Shown: positions 43,347-56,214, counted from the stretch's first letter. The stretch: 64,000 bases of DNA from Luteimonas granuli (GCF_007795095.1 NZ_CP042218.1:1958501-2022500); one strand, 5' to 3'. Program-made: numbers and translations. The notes: generated by a model not told the origin, from the letters alone.

Positions 43347-44678
43347 ATGTTCCGACCGCGTCGTTACGCGACCATGCTTCCCGCCCTGCTTCTGGGCGCG
43401 CTCTTCAGCCTGCCGGCCCTGGCCTGGGCCGCCCTCGACCCGCACGGCCTGCTGCTGGCCTGGCAGCGCGATCCGACCACGACCATGACCATCGACTGGC
43501 ACGTGGACGGGTCCGACCGGAATGTGCGCGTGGCCTACCGCGCGGTTGCCGGCGAAGAGGAATGGAGCGTGGCCACCGGCAGCCGCCAGTCGCTGCCGGC
43601 ATCCGATCGCGTGATCCATCGCGTGGAGCTGACGGGCCTGGCGCCGGACACCGAATACCTGTTCAAGGTGGGCGGCTACGAGCGCGAGCGCCGCTTCCGC
43701 ACCATGCCGGCGGAGAACATCAGCCGCCCGGTCCGCATCGCCGTGGGCGGCGACGTGCGCGGCAACGAAATCTCGCGCCGCGTCACGCGCCAGGCCATGC
43801 GCTTCGATCCCGACTTCGTGGTCTGGGGCGGCGACCTCGCCTACGCCAATGGCGACGAGCGCAACGTCGGCCGCTGGTACGAGTTCCTCGACGTGGTGAT
43901 GCGCGAGATGGTCACCCCCGACGGACGCACGGTGCCCGTGGTCATGGGTATCGGCAACCACGAAGTGCGCGGCGGCTACCACGACCGCAACGACCACGAG
44001 CTGCGCAGGAACCTGCCTCCCTACGTGCAGGACGATGCTTCGCGGCTGCGCATCGCGCCCTACTACTACCGGCTGGCGGCGTTTCCGGGCCAGCCGGGCT
44101 ACGGCGCGCTCGATTTCGGGGATTACCTGAGCCTGCTGCTGCTCGATACCGACCATTCCAATCCCATCGCCGGCGAGCAGACGCGCTGGCTGCGGAAGGC
44201 ACTGGCCGATCGCGTCGGCCGCGTCACCCACGTGCTTCCGGTCTACCACGTCGGCGCCTGGCCGTCGGCGCGCCACTGGGACGGCGACGTGCACCGCCGT
44301 GTGCGCGAGCACTGGTCGCCGCTGTTCGAGCAGCACCGCATCCCGATGGTGTTCGAGCAGCACGACCACGCCTACAAGCGCACCTGGCCGATCCGCGACG
44401 GCCGCATCGACCCGCGCGGCGTGGTCTACATGGGCGACGGCGCCTGGGGCGTGGGCGTGCGCGAGACCGGCCGCAGCCACGAGGGCGTGAAGGCCTGGTA
44501 CCTGGATCGCGTCGCCAGCCAGTCGCACGCGATCATGCTGACCCTGCAGGGCAACTACCAGAGCCTGGTGGTGGTGAACGAGCAGGGCCGGATCATCGAC
44601 GAATATCCGCGCACCGGCCTGCGCGAAGGCCTGCTGCCCGAGGCCGAGCGGTGGAGCCTCCCGGCGCGGGCGGAATGA
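43347..44678 (+). CDS. Secreted metallophosphoesterase (purple acid phosphatase-like)
   Basis: This is a 443-residue exported enzyme. It has a signal peptide (LPALLLGALFSLPALAWA), a fibronectin-III-like N-domain (LTGLAPDTEYLFKVGG), then a calcineurin-type catalytic domain with the five metal-binding blocks: VGGDVRG near 133, WGGDLAYANGDE near 159, MGIGNHE near 201, VYHVG, and EQHDHAYKRTWP. This domain order is that of purple acid phosphatases. It probably hydrolyses phosphomonoesters in the periplasm or outside. The start ATG follows GAGGATCCATC. It stands alone between the kor operon and the thiC riboswitch. Confidence 0.9.
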   Translation: MFRPRRYATMLPALLLGALFSLPALAWAALDPHGLLLAWQRDPTTTMTIDWHVDGSDRNVRVAYRAVAGEEEWSVATGSRQSLPASDRVIHRVELTGLAPDTEYLFKVGGYERERRFRTMPAENISRPVRIAVGGDVRGNEISRRVTRQAMRFDPDFVVWGGDLAYANGDERNVGRWYEFLDVVMREMVTPDGRTVPVVMGIGNHEVRGGYHDRNDHELRRNLPPYVQDDASRLRIAPYYYRLAAFPGQPGYGALDFGDYLSLLLLDTDHSNPIAGEQTRWLRKALADRVGRVTHVLPVYHVGAWPSARHWDGDVHRRVREHWSPLFEQHRIPMVFEQHDHAYKRTWPIRDGRIDPRGVVYMGDGAWGVGVRETGRSHEGVKAWYLDRVASQSHAIMLTLQGNYQSLVVVNEQGRIIDEYPRTGLREGLLPEAERWSLPARAE

Positions 44679-44766
44679 CGCGTTCGAATGCCGCCACGCG
44701 TGCGGCGGCCCGCGACGCCGCCGGTCTCACGGACCGCCGGCGGCGACTGTGGTTTAATCTCCGTCT

Positions 44767-46829
<2,063 letters not shown>

Positions 46830-46935
46830 GTTCCGTGGAGCGGCACGCGCGGCGGCGCCCGGACGGGCGCCCCGCGTCACGTGGATCCGCCCGCGGGCGT
46901 GATAGCGTCGACGCATCCACGATCGGAGACACGCC

Positions 46936-47523
46936 ATGGCACGCTTCCACCTCCCGCCGTTCCGCTGGCTGCTGGCCGCGCTCCTGCTGGGGCTGCTCTC
47001 GGCTTGCGCCACCGGGCCGCGCATCAGCTCCGACTTCGACCCGCGCGCGGACTTCTCCGCCTACCGCACGTTCGCCTTCTATTCGCCCCTGGCGATCGAG
47101 CGCGAGGGCTACGCCAGCCTGGTCAGCGGCCGCATGAAGGCCGCCGCGCGCGCCGAGATGGAGGCCCGCGGCTACCGCTACAGCGAGTCCGACCCGGACC
47201 TGTGGCTCAACATCAATGCCTACATGCAGCCCCGCACCGACGTGAGCACCATCCCCGACGTCGACTATGCCTACTACTACAGCTACCGGCACCGCGGCTA
47301 CCTGGCCGTCCCGTACTGGCACGACCGCACCACGGTCCACCGCTACACCGAGGGGACGATGAACATCGACCTCGTGGACGTGCGCCGCAATGCCCTGGTG
47401 TGGGAGGGCATCGCCGTGGGCCGGGTCGCCCGCAGGCAGGACCCCGCCGCGCGTGATGCCGCGATCGACAGCGCCATCGCCGACATCTTCGCGGCGTACC
47501 CGCACCGGGCCGGGACGCGGTAA
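46936..47523 (+). CDS. DUF4136 lipoprotein
   Basis: This is a 195-residue protein with a lipoprotein signal (LLAALLLGLLSACATG). The mature domain matches DUF4136: SSDFDPRADFSAYRTFAFYSPLA, ARAEMEARGYRYSESDPDLWLNINAYM, MNIDLVDVRRNALVWEGIAVGRV and AIADIFAAYPHR. A Tyr-rich insert (DYAYYYSYRHRGY) precedes the last strands. It is a likely outer-membrane lipid-anchored protein of unknown role. Confidence 0.88.
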   Translation: MARFHLPPFRWLLAALLLGLLSACATGPRISSDFDPRADFSAYRTFAFYSPLAIEREGYASLVSGRMKAAARAEMEARGYRYSESDPDLWLNINAYMQPRTDVSTIPDVDYAYYYSYRHRGYLAVPYWHDRTTVHRYTEGTMNIDLVDVRRNALVWEGIAVGRVARRQDPAARDAAIDSAIADIFAAYPHRAGTR

Positions 47524-47530
47524 CACCCAC

Positions 47531-48223
47531 GTGAGCGGCGGCCCGCACCTGCCGCTGCGCTGGTCCGCGATCGCGGCCCGGCATCCTTCCGCCCTCCTGC
47601 TCGCGGTGCAACTCGCGAGCCTGCTGGTCTACCCATTGGTGGACGGCCGCGACACGCGGGTCCTGTTCAGCGCGTTCACCCTGGTGGCGGTGCCGCTGGC
47701 GGTCTGGGTGGTGTTCCGCAGCCGCGCCGCGAACTGGTTCGCCTGGGCGCTGGCGGTGCCGGCGATGCTGCTGGCGGTGGCGGCGCTGGCGCTCGGCCTG
47801 CCGGCGCTGGCAGTGGCCTCGGCGGTGCTGGAATCGCTGCTGTACTTCTACGCCGCCGGCGCCCTGATCGTGTACATGCTTGAGGACCACACGGTGACGG
47901 TGGACGAGCTGTTCGCGGCGGCCGCGACGTTCACCCTGCTGGCCTGGGGCTTCGCCTATGCCTTCCTGGTCTGCCAGGCGCTGGCGCCGGGCGGCTTCAC
48001 CGGCATGCTCGAACCCGAGCGCCCGCGGCGCTGGCTGGAACTGCTGTTCCTGAGTTTCTCGACGCTCTCGGGCACCGGAAACGGCGACGTGGTTCCACTG
48101 TCGCCGTATGCGCGGGTGCTGGTGATGCTGGAGCAGTTCGCCGGCGTGGGCTACATCGCCGCGGTGGTCTCGCGGCTGATCGCGCTCAGCATCGTGCGCC
48201 ACCGCGGACGCGACCGCGGCTGA
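47531..48223 (+). CDS. Ion-channel-like membrane protein with altered selectivity filter
   Basis: This 230-residue protein has about six hydrophobic segments; the last two with an intervening P-loop resemble the two-helix potassium-channel pore (Ion_trans_2). The loop reads LFLSFSTLSGTGNGDVVPLSPYARVLVMLEQFAGVGYIAAVVSRL. Canonical K+ channels have TVGYGD at this point; here the corresponding segment is GTGNGD, with Asn for Tyr. It starts at a GTG, eight bases after the lipoprotein stop. Ion selectivity is uncertain. Confidence 0.78.
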   Translation: MSGGPHLPLRWSAIAARHPSALLLAVQLASLLVYPLVDGRDTRVLFSAFTLVAVPLAVWVVFRSRAANWFAWALAVPAMLLAVAALALGLPALAVASAVLESLLYFYAAGALIVYMLEDHTVTVDELFAAAATFTLLAWGFAYAFLVCQALAPGGFTGMLEPERPRRWLELLFLSFSTLSGTGNGDVVPLSPYARVLVMLEQFAGVGYIAAVVSRLIALSIVRHRGRDRG

Positions 48224-48269
48224 GGCACAGTCGGCGCCCGGCCGCGGCCGCGGTGCTGCCCGGCGGTGC

Positions 48270-48803
48270 TCAGGCCCCGTTCCTGTAGCGCTCGATCGCG
48301 TCGACGAGCAGCGCCTTGGCCTCGGTGGCGTCGCCCCAGCCCTCGAGCTTCACCCACTTGCCCTTCTCCAGGTCCTTGTAATGCTCGAAGAAGTGGCCGA
48401 TGCGCTCGAGCCAGTGGCCGGAGACCTGCTTGATGTCGGTGATGTGCGCGTAGCCGGCGAACACTTTCGGTTCCGGCACCGCGAGCAGCTTCTCGTCGCT
48501 GCCCGCCTCGTCGGTCATCTTCAGCACGCCGACCGGGCGGCAGCGGATGACCGAGCCGGGCACCAGCGGCAGCGGCAGGATCACCATCACGTCGGCGGGG
48601 TCGCCGTCGCCGCAGACGGTCTCGGGCACATAGCCGTAGTTGCAGGGGTAGCGCATGGGCGTGGACAGCACGCGGTCCACGAAGATCGCCCCGGACTCCT
48701 TGTCGACCTCGTACTTGACGGGCTCGGCGTCCTTGGGGATCTCGATGATGACGTTGATCTCGTCCGGCGGGTTGTTGCCGGTTTTGACATGGTCCAGGCC
48801 CAT
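48270..48803 (-). CDS. ppa: Soluble inorganic pyrophosphatase (family I)
   Basis: This is a 177-residue, Mg2+-dependent cytosolic enzyme that hydrolyses PPi to phosphate. The family I signature DGDPADVMV holds the metal-binding aspartates. Also conserved are GLDHVKTG near the start, IIEIPKDAEPVKYEVDKESG, MRYPCNYGYVPET and DIKQVSGHWLERIGHFFEHYKDLEKGKWVKLEGW. Length is standard for the bacterial form. A membrane H+-pyrophosphatase gene lies 700 bases away and a PPi-dependent phosphofructokinase 4 kb away. Confidence 0.97.
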   Translation of the reverse strand: MGLDHVKTGNNPPDEINVIIEIPKDAEPVKYEVDKESGAIFVDRVLSTPMRYPCNYGYVPETVCGDGDPADVMVILPLPLVPGSVIRCRPVGVLKMTDEAGSDEKLLAVPEPKVFAGYAHITDIKQVSGHWLERIGHFFEHYKDLEKGKWVKLEGWGDATEAKALLVDAIERYRNGA

Positions 48804-49001
48804 GGTGGCTCCAGTGGTGCGTCAGGGCGTCGGGGCCCGGTCCGCAGGGGGTAGGGGCCGCCATTCTACGCGTCGCTGTTGCGACGCAGCAAAGCCTCAC
48901 GGGAAAAGCGCGCGGTCGCCGACGTCGATGCACCTGAGCCGTCCGGCGGGAAGAAATGGCTCTTCCCCCGATCGAGGAGACGTTCCGGTGGAGTCCGGGC
49001 C

Positions 49002-49116
49002 GCCCGCCACGGACGCAGGGGGGATGCCCAGCCGGATTCTCCGCGTCCTGCTCCCAGATCCGGCCGCCGGCCATCCATGGCCGGCTCTGGGCATCCCCCC
49101 TGCATCCGCGGCGGGC
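49002..49116 (-). repeat. Large inverted-repeat element, copy A
   Basis: Outer arms 49002-49031 and 49087-49116 (30 bases each) pair at 28 positions; the inner 17 bases are perfect (GCAGGGGGGATGCCCAG and complement). The 55-base interior contains the 20-base palindrome at 49066-49085 (GCCGGCCAT-CC-ATGGCCGGC) and the motif GGGAGCAGGACGCGGAGA on the minus strand. Read on the minus strand, the interior matches copy B (49243-49360) at 46 of 49 positions. Flanks 48804-49001 hold no gene. Confidence 0.85.
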
Positions 49117-49242
49117 ACGACCTTTGGTCGCGGTCGGGAAGCGGGCCACGTCGACGTCCACGTGGAAACAGAGAGCGTCATGACCGGGAGCTGCCCGGTT
49201 CCGCCGCTTTGGATCTTCCGTCCCGAAGCCGCAGAACGTCGG

Positions 49243-49360
49243 AGCCCGTCCCGCGCACAGGGGGTGTGCGGACAGCCGGCCATGGATGGCCGGCGGCCGG
49301 CGGTGGGAGCAGGACGCGGAGACTGCCGGGGGAGCACACCCCCTGTGCGCGGGACGGGCT
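49243..49360 (+). repeat. Large inverted-repeat element, copy B
   Basis: Perfect 27-base inverted arms lie at 49243-49269 and 49334-49360 (AGCCCGTCCCGCGCACAG... and complement) around a 64-base interior. The interior starts with a palindrome at 49275-49294 (GCCGGCCAT-GG-ATGGCCGGC) and continues through GGGAGCAGGACGCGGAGA. It is in opposite orientation to copy A. The arm sequences differ from those of copy A although pairing is kept. Between the copies (49117-49242) I see no gene. Confidence 0.87.
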
Positions 49361-49464
49361 GCGCGGATCACAACGAAGCGGCTCTTCGCTCTTCCAGGCG
49401 CGACAACGAGCCAACTGCGCGCCAACTGCACGCCATCGCCCCGGAGTCTGGAGACGAACCAAAG

Positions 49465-49488
49465 AAAGCGGCCCCGAAGGGCCGCTTT
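49465..49488 (-). terminator. Rho-independent terminator of hppA
   Basis: A perfect 10-base stem, AAAGCGGCCC at 49465-49474 with GGGCCGCTTT at 49479-49488, has a CGAA loop on the plus strand (TTCG on the minus strand). On the minus strand it begins about 24 bases after the hppA stop and is followed by CTTTCTTTGG. It is well placed to end hppA transcription before the repeat region. Confidence 0.85.
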
Positions 49489-49511
49489 CCGGGTGTCGCC
49501 GCGGGCGGGTC

Positions 49512-51538
<2,027 letters not shown>

Positions 51539-51734
51539 GAAAACCCCTCCCCAGGGTTGGACGGAATTAGCTGAGTGATGCCGTAACCGGCCGACTATGG
51601 CACAGCCTCCGGCGATGGTATTGCCGCGCTGCAACGCATGCCGCATGCCGCAGGCCGCGGCGATGGGATGTGGAGAGCCGATTCAGCGGGGGCGTGCGAG
51701 CCTGCCGGGGAAAAGAGCACCCCGCGGAGTTCCC

Positions 51735-52235
51735 ATGCGCCTCGCCCTTGTTCTCCTTTCCGCCGTATTCGCAGCGCCGGCGCCGGCCGCCGGTGCGGAG
51801 CCGGAGATCGTCCGCGAAGCGGCGCAGCCCCCGACGATCGGCGCGGTGCATACGCTGCGCCAGATCCCCGAAGCCTGCGCCCGCATCGAAGGCGTCTTCA
51901 CCGGGGACCCCGGTGCGCCATACCGCCACGCGGTGGTCCGCACCAGCGAACGCTGCCAGTCGCGCGCGCGCTTCGTCGACGCCGCGAAGGCCATGCCTTC
52001 GGTCGCGGGCGGCTGGGTGCTCAACGACCTGCTGCGGGTGCCGCGTGCGGGTTGCCCGTCGCAGCAGGCGGTGGTGAAGATCTGGCGCCGGCCTGCCGGC
52101 GAGGCGCCCGAGCGCGACGGTCAGGGCCGGCTGCGGGTCTACGTCGACGAATCCGCGCAGACGGCGGCTGGTCCGCGCATGGCGCCGGCCATGTACGCCG
52201 CCGAAGTGGCCGTCGAAGGCAAAGCCTGCGACTGA
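51735..52235 (+). CDS. Secreted protein of unknown function
   Basis: This is a 166-residue protein with a cleavable signal peptide (LALVLLSAVFAAPAPAAGA). The mature part is rich in paired cysteines (EACARIEGVF, RTSERCQSRARFVDA, PRAGCPSQQAVVKIW, VEGKACD), suggesting two disulfides and a periplasmic location. No family name comes to mind. It sits between divergent hppA and convergent pfp, with a 195-base upstream gap shared with hppA. No function is proposed. Confidence 0.75.
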   Translation: MRLALVLLSAVFAAPAPAAGAEPEIVREAAQPPTIGAVHTLRQIPEACARIEGVFTGDPGAPYRHAVVRTSERCQSRARFVDAAKAMPSVAGGWVLNDLLRVPRAGCPSQQAVVKIWRRPAGEAPERDGQGRLRVYVDESAQTAAGPRMAPAMYAAEVAVEGKACD

Positions 52236-52260
52236 GGCCGCGCCTGGGCGGGTCGGCTTC

Positions 52261-53517
52261 TCAGCCCTCCCAGGCCGGCAGCTTCTTCGCCACCGGGGTG
52301 TTCTTCAGGGCGACGTACTTCGGCAGGCCGTCGCGGCCGTAGGGCGGGTAGGCCTCGCCGCGGATCAGCGGCTCGAGATACCTGCGCGCGGCGGCGGTGA
52401 TCCCGTAGCCGTCGCGGCGGATGAAGCCCTTCGGCATCGTCTTCTCGCGGTTGGCGATCCGGTCCAGCGGCGCGGGTTCGATCTTCCAGCGGTAGGGTGC
52501 GTCGGAGGTGCGGATGATGGCCGGCATGACCGCGTTCCGGCCCTCCAGCGCGTAGCCCACCGCGGCCCTGCCCACGGCGATGGCCTGGTCGAGGTCGGTC
52601 TGCGAGGCGATGTGCCGCGCCGAGCGCTGCAGGTAGTCGGGCAGGGTCCAGTGCACCTTGAGGCCGAGGCGGTCCTTGACCCGTCCGGCGAGGTACGAGG
52701 CCACGCCGCCGAGCTGGGTATGGCCGAAGGAGTCCTTGCCGCCGCCGGCATCGGCGACGAAGCCGCCGTCGGCGGCGCGGATGCCCTCGCTGGCCACGAC
52801 GACGCAGTAGCCGACGCGGTCGACCACCTGCTGCACGCGCGCCAGGAAGCCGGCCTCGTCGTAGGGACGTTCGGGAAACAGGATCAGGTGGGGCGCCGTG
52901 TCGGGGCCATCGCCCGCCAGGCCCGCGGCCGCGGCCAGCCAGCCTGCGTGCCGGCCCATGGCCTCATAGACGAAGACCTTCGTCGAGGTGTCGGCCATCG
53001 CCGCGACGTCCAGCGACGCTTCGCGCACCGAGACCGCGGTGTACTTCGCGGCCGATCCGAACCCGGGGCAGCAGTCCGTGACCACCAGGTCGTTGTCGAC
53101 GGTCTTGGGCACACCGATGCAGGTCAACGGGTAGCCGAATTCCACGGCCAGCTTCGAGACCTTGTTGGCGGTGTCGGCCGAATCGTTGCCGCCGTTGTAG
53201 AGGAACCAGCGCACGTCGTGCGCGCGCAGTACTTCCAGCAGGCGCTCGTACTTCGCGCGATCCTCCTGGAGCGACTTCAGCTTGTAGCGGCAGGAACCGA
53301 AGGCGCCGCCAGGCGTATGCGCCAGGGCGCGCACGGCCGCGGCCGTCTCCTTCGAGGTGTCGAACAGCTCCTCGCGCAGGGCGCCGAGGATGCCGTTGTG
53401 CGCGGCGAGCACGCGCACTCCATGCGCGCGGGCTTCGGTGAGCACCGCCGAGGCGGTGGCGTTGATGACGGCGGTGACGCCGCCGGACTGGGCGTAGAGC
53501 AGGACGGGTCTGGGCAT
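52261..53517 (-). CDS. pfp: Pyrophosphate-dependent 6-phosphofructokinase
   Basis: This is a 418-residue enzyme of the PFKA superfamily. YNGGNDSADTANKVSKLA takes the place of the ATP-type GGDGS loop, and the catalytic VPKTVDNDLVVTDCCPGFGSAAKYTAVSVREA is present, with the GSAAK lysine typical of PPi-using enzymes. Also present are MGRHAGWLAAAAGLA and the long C-terminal domain of the PPi group. It reversibly phosphorylates fructose 6-phosphate with PPi, and PPi-type PFK is known in Xanthomonas. The ATG at 53515-53517 (MPRPVLLYAQSGG) was chosen. It is divergent from adk and close to ppa and hppA. Confidence 0.92.
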   Translation of the reverse strand: MPRPVLLYAQSGGVTAVINATASAVLTEARAHGVRVLAAHNGILGALREELFDTSKETAAAVRALAHTPGGAFGSCRYKLKSLQEDRAKYERLLEVLRAHDVRWFLYNGGNDSADTANKVSKLAVEFGYPLTCIGVPKTVDNDLVVTDCCPGFGSAAKYTAVSVREASLDVAAMADTSTKVFVYEAMGRHAGWLAAAAGLAGDGPDTAPHLILFPERPYDEAGFLARVQQVVDRVGYCVVVASEGIRAADGGFVADAGGGKDSFGHTQLGGVASYLAGRVKDRLGLKVHWTLPDYLQRSARHIASQTDLDQAIAVGRAAVGYALEGRNAVMPAIIRTSDAPYRWKIEPAPLDRIANREKTMPKGFIRRDGYGITAAARRYLEPLIRGEAYPPYGRDGLPKYVALKNTPVAKKLPAWEG

Positions 53518-53641
53518 CGCGGGTCCGGAAAAAAGGGCTTCGGGCGTCGGGGGGATTACGGTAAGCTGGCGCGGTGGTGGCCACAGGCGCCGGATTCTAC
53601 GCCCCGCTGTGTCCATGCCTCGCGATCAAAGGGAGCAAGCG

Positions 53642-54208
53642 ATGCGACTGGTACTGCTGGGTGCGCCGGGTTCCGGCAAGGGGACGCAGGCCGCGCGCCT
53701 GAAGGAGCACCTGCAGGTGCCGCACGTGTCGACCGGCGACCTGCTGCGGGCGGAGGTGAAGGCCGGCAGCCCGCTGGGGCTGCAGGCGCAGGAGGTCATG
53801 GCCCGCGGCGAGCTGGTATCCGACGCGATCCTGCTGGGCATGCTCGAAGACCGGCTCTCGCGCGACGACATGGCCCGCGGCTTCATCCTCGACGGCTATC
53901 CGCGCAACCTCGCGCAGGCCGCCGCCCTCGACGCCCTGCTGGAGCGCATCGGCCAGCCGATCGACGCCGCGGTCCAGCTCGAGGTCGACAACGAACTGCT
54001 GATCGAACGTCTGGCCGGCCGCGCCCAGGCCGAAGGCCGCGCCGACGACAATCCGGAATCCGTGCGCAAGCGCCTGCAGGTCTATGACGAGCAGACCGCG
54101 CCGGTCATCGGCCATTACGGCGCGGCCGGCAAGCTGGGCGTGGTGGACGGCGTCGGCACGCTCGACGAGGTCTTCGGGCGCATCCTGGCGGCGATCGACC
54201 GGTCCTGA
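53642..54208 (+). CDS. adk: Adenylate kinase
   Basis: This 188-residue enzyme interconverts ATP + AMP and 2 ADP. The P-loop GAPGSGKGT is at residues 7-15. The AMP-binding stretch HVSTGDLLRAEV and the core ARGFILDGYPRNLAQAAAL are canonical. The lid is the short form (AQAEGRADDNPESVRKRLQVYDEQTAPV) without zinc cysteines, so the protein is shorter than E. coli Adk (214). AAGGGAG precedes the ATG at 53642. mpl starts four bases after the stop. Confidence 0.96.
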   Translation: MRLVLLGAPGSGKGTQAARLKEHLQVPHVSTGDLLRAEVKAGSPLGLQAQEVMARGELVSDAILLGMLEDRLSRDDMARGFILDGYPRNLAQAAALDALLERIGQPIDAAVQLEVDNELLIERLAGRAQAEGRADDNPESVRKRLQVYDEQTAPVIGHYGAAGKLGVVDGVGTLDEVFGRILAAIDRS

Positions 54209-54212
54209 CGCC

Positions 54213-55589
54213 TTGAAGCTGCATATCCTCGGCATCGCCGGCACCTTCATGGGCGGCGTTGCCGCCCTGGCGCGCGAGCTGGGCCACGAGGTGGAAGGAA
54301 GCGACCAGGCGGTGTACCCGCCCATGTCCACCCAGCTGGAGCGCCTGGGCATCGAACTGCGCCAGGGCTACGAACCCGCGAACATCTCGCCCGGTTGCGA
54401 CTGCATCGTGATCGGCAACGCGCTCTCGCGCGGCAACGCCGCGGTGGAGCACGTGCTCGACCATGGGCCGGCGTATACCTCGGGCGCGGAGTGGCTGCGC
54501 GACAACGTGCTGCCGGGGCGCGACACCATCGCCGTGGCCGGCACCCACGGCAAGACCACCACCACCACGATCCTCGCCTGGCTGCTGCAGGCCGCCGGCC
54601 GCGACCCGGGCTTCCTGATCGGCGGCGTGGCCGAGGATTTCGGGGTGTCCGCGCGCATCGGGACGGGCCGCGAGTTCGTCGTCGAGGCCGACGAGTACGA
54701 CACCGCTTTCTTCGACAAGCGCTCGAAGTTCGTCCACTACCGCCCGCTGGTGGCGGTGCTCAACAACCTCGAGTACGACCACGCCGACATCTTCCCGGAC
54801 GTCGCCGCGATCCAGCGCCAGTTCCACCATTTCGTGCGCACCGTGCCGCGGCGCGGGACGCTCGTGGTCAACGGCGAGGATCCGCTGCTGGCCGAGGTGC
54901 TGGCGATGGGCTGCTGGACGCCGGTGCGCCGCTTCGGCATCGATGCCCGGCACGGCGTGCCGCTGGACTGGAGTGCGCGGCTGCTGTCCGGGGATGGCAG
55001 CGCCTTCGAGGTGCTGAGGGCGGGCGTGGCCGTCGGCGAAGTGCGCTGGCCGCTGCTGGGTCGGCACAACGTGATGAACGCGCTCGGCGCGCTGGCCGCC
55101 TGCGACGCGGTCGGTGTCGACGTGGCCCGCGTGCTGCCGGCACTGGCGGCCTTCCGCAGCGTCAAGCGGCGCATGGAACTGCTGGGCGAGGCGCGCGGGA
55201 TCAGTGTCTATGACGACTTCGCCCACCATCCCACGGCGATCGCGACGACGCTCGAGGGCCTGCGCGCCAGGGTCGGCACCGGCGGCCGGGTCGTGGTGGC
55301 GATGGAGCCGCGCAGCAATTCCATGCGTCTGGGCGCGCACGCGGCGGCACTGGCGCCCTCGCTGATGGCGGCCGACGCCGTGGTCTTCCTGCATCGGCCC
55401 GGACTGGAGTGGGATGCCGGGGCGGTCATCGATGCGCTGGGCGGGCAGGGGGCGGCGGTGCCCGATGCGGAGGCCTTGCTCGCGAGCCTGCGGGTCCTGG
55501 TGCGCGCAGGCGACCACGTGGTGTTCATGTCCAACGGTGGCTTCGACGGTGCGCCGCGCCGGTTCCTGGCGATGCTCCGCGAGGCCTGA
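54213..55589 (+). CDS. mpl: UDP-N-acetylmuramate:L-alanyl-gamma-D-glutamyl-meso-diaminopimelate ligase
   Basis: This 458-residue, cytosolic peptidoglycan-recycling ligase rejoins the recovered tripeptide to UDP-MurNAc. The N-terminal HILGIAGTFMGGVAALARELGHEVEGSDQAVYPPMSTQLE is specific to Mpl rather than MurC. The ATP loop AVAGTHGKTTTTTILAWLL is at residues 108-126, and FVVEADEYDTAFFDKRSKFVHY and VYDDFAHHPTAIATTLEGLR are conserved. The start codon is TTG at 54213; no ATG is near that would keep the MKLHILGIAG-type beginning. It is tightly linked to adk. Confidence 0.95.
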   Translation: MKLHILGIAGTFMGGVAALARELGHEVEGSDQAVYPPMSTQLERLGIELRQGYEPANISPGCDCIVIGNALSRGNAAVEHVLDHGPAYTSGAEWLRDNVLPGRDTIAVAGTHGKTTTTTILAWLLQAAGRDPGFLIGGVAEDFGVSARIGTGREFVVEADEYDTAFFDKRSKFVHYRPLVAVLNNLEYDHADIFPDVAAIQRQFHHFVRTVPRRGTLVVNGEDPLLAEVLAMGCWTPVRRFGIDARHGVPLDWSARLLSGDGSAFEVLRAGVAVGEVRWPLLGRHNVMNALGALAACDAVGVDVARVLPALAAFRSVKRRMELLGEARGISVYDDFAHHPTAIATTLEGLRARVGTGGRVVVAMEPRSNSMRLGAHAAALAPSLMAADAVVFLHRPGLEWDAGAVIDALGGQGAAVPDAEALLASLRVLVRAGDHVVFMSNGGFDGAPRRFLAMLREA

Positions 55590-55638
55590 CGCCCGCCCTT
55601 CGTCACCGCCTTGACGCGCGCTGCGTACACTGCGGCCG

Positions 55639-56214
55639 ATGAGTGAGCACTCCATGCTTCCGCTGTTCCCGCTGCAGACCGTCCTCGTGCCCGGCGCGGT
55701 GCTCGGTCTGCGCGTGTTCGAGCCGCGCTACCTGGACATGGTGGGCGAATGCGGCCGCAGCGGCGCCGGCTTCGGCGTCTGCCTGATCGCCGAAGGCGGC
55801 GAAGTGGGCGTGCCCGCGGTGCCGGCGGAGTTCGGCACCGAGGCGTTGATCGAGGATTTCGGCACCGACGACGAAGGCCTGCTGACCCTGCAGGTGCGCG
55901 GCGCGCGCCGGTTCCGCGTCGCGCGCACGGTAGTGCGTGGCAACGGTCTGGTCGAGGCCGAGGTCGAATGGCGCGCGGACGATCCCGCCGGAGCCAGGCT
56001 GCGTCCGGAGCACGCGCTGCTGGGCACCCTGCTCGAGCGCATCTTCGACCAGGTGGGGCGCCCCGACGATCCGGGGGCCGGCTTCCAGGATGCCGCCTGG
56101 GTCGGCTGGCGCCTGCTCGAACTGCTGCCGATGCCCGAAGAACGCAGGGTGCAGCTGCTCGCCCTCGACGATCCCCGTGCGCGTCTGGAAAGCCTGCTGG
56201 CGCTGATCGGCTAG
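55639..56214 (+). CDS. LON peptidase N-terminal (substrate-binding) domain protein
   Basis: This 191-residue stand-alone LON substrate-binding domain has no protease part. The signature LPLFPLQTVLVPGAVLGLRVFEPRYLDMV is at the N-terminus, with GFGVCLIAEGGEV and TLQVRGARRFRVARTVVRGNGLVEAEVEW in the beta domain, and a helical end (LLELLPMPEERRVQLLALDDPRARLESL). Such proteins are common in proteobacteria; the function is not established. Its TAG stop shares the palindrome CTAG (56211-56214) with the convergent gene. Confidence 0.9.
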   Translation: MSEHSMLPLFPLQTVLVPGAVLGLRVFEPRYLDMVGECGRSGAGFGVCLIAEGGEVGVPAVPAEFGTEALIEDFGTDDEGLLTLQVRGARRFRVARTVVRGNGLVEAEVEWRADDPAGARLRPEHALLGTLLERIFDQVGRPDDPGAGFQDAAWVGWRLLELLPMPEERRVQLLALDDPRARLESLLALIG

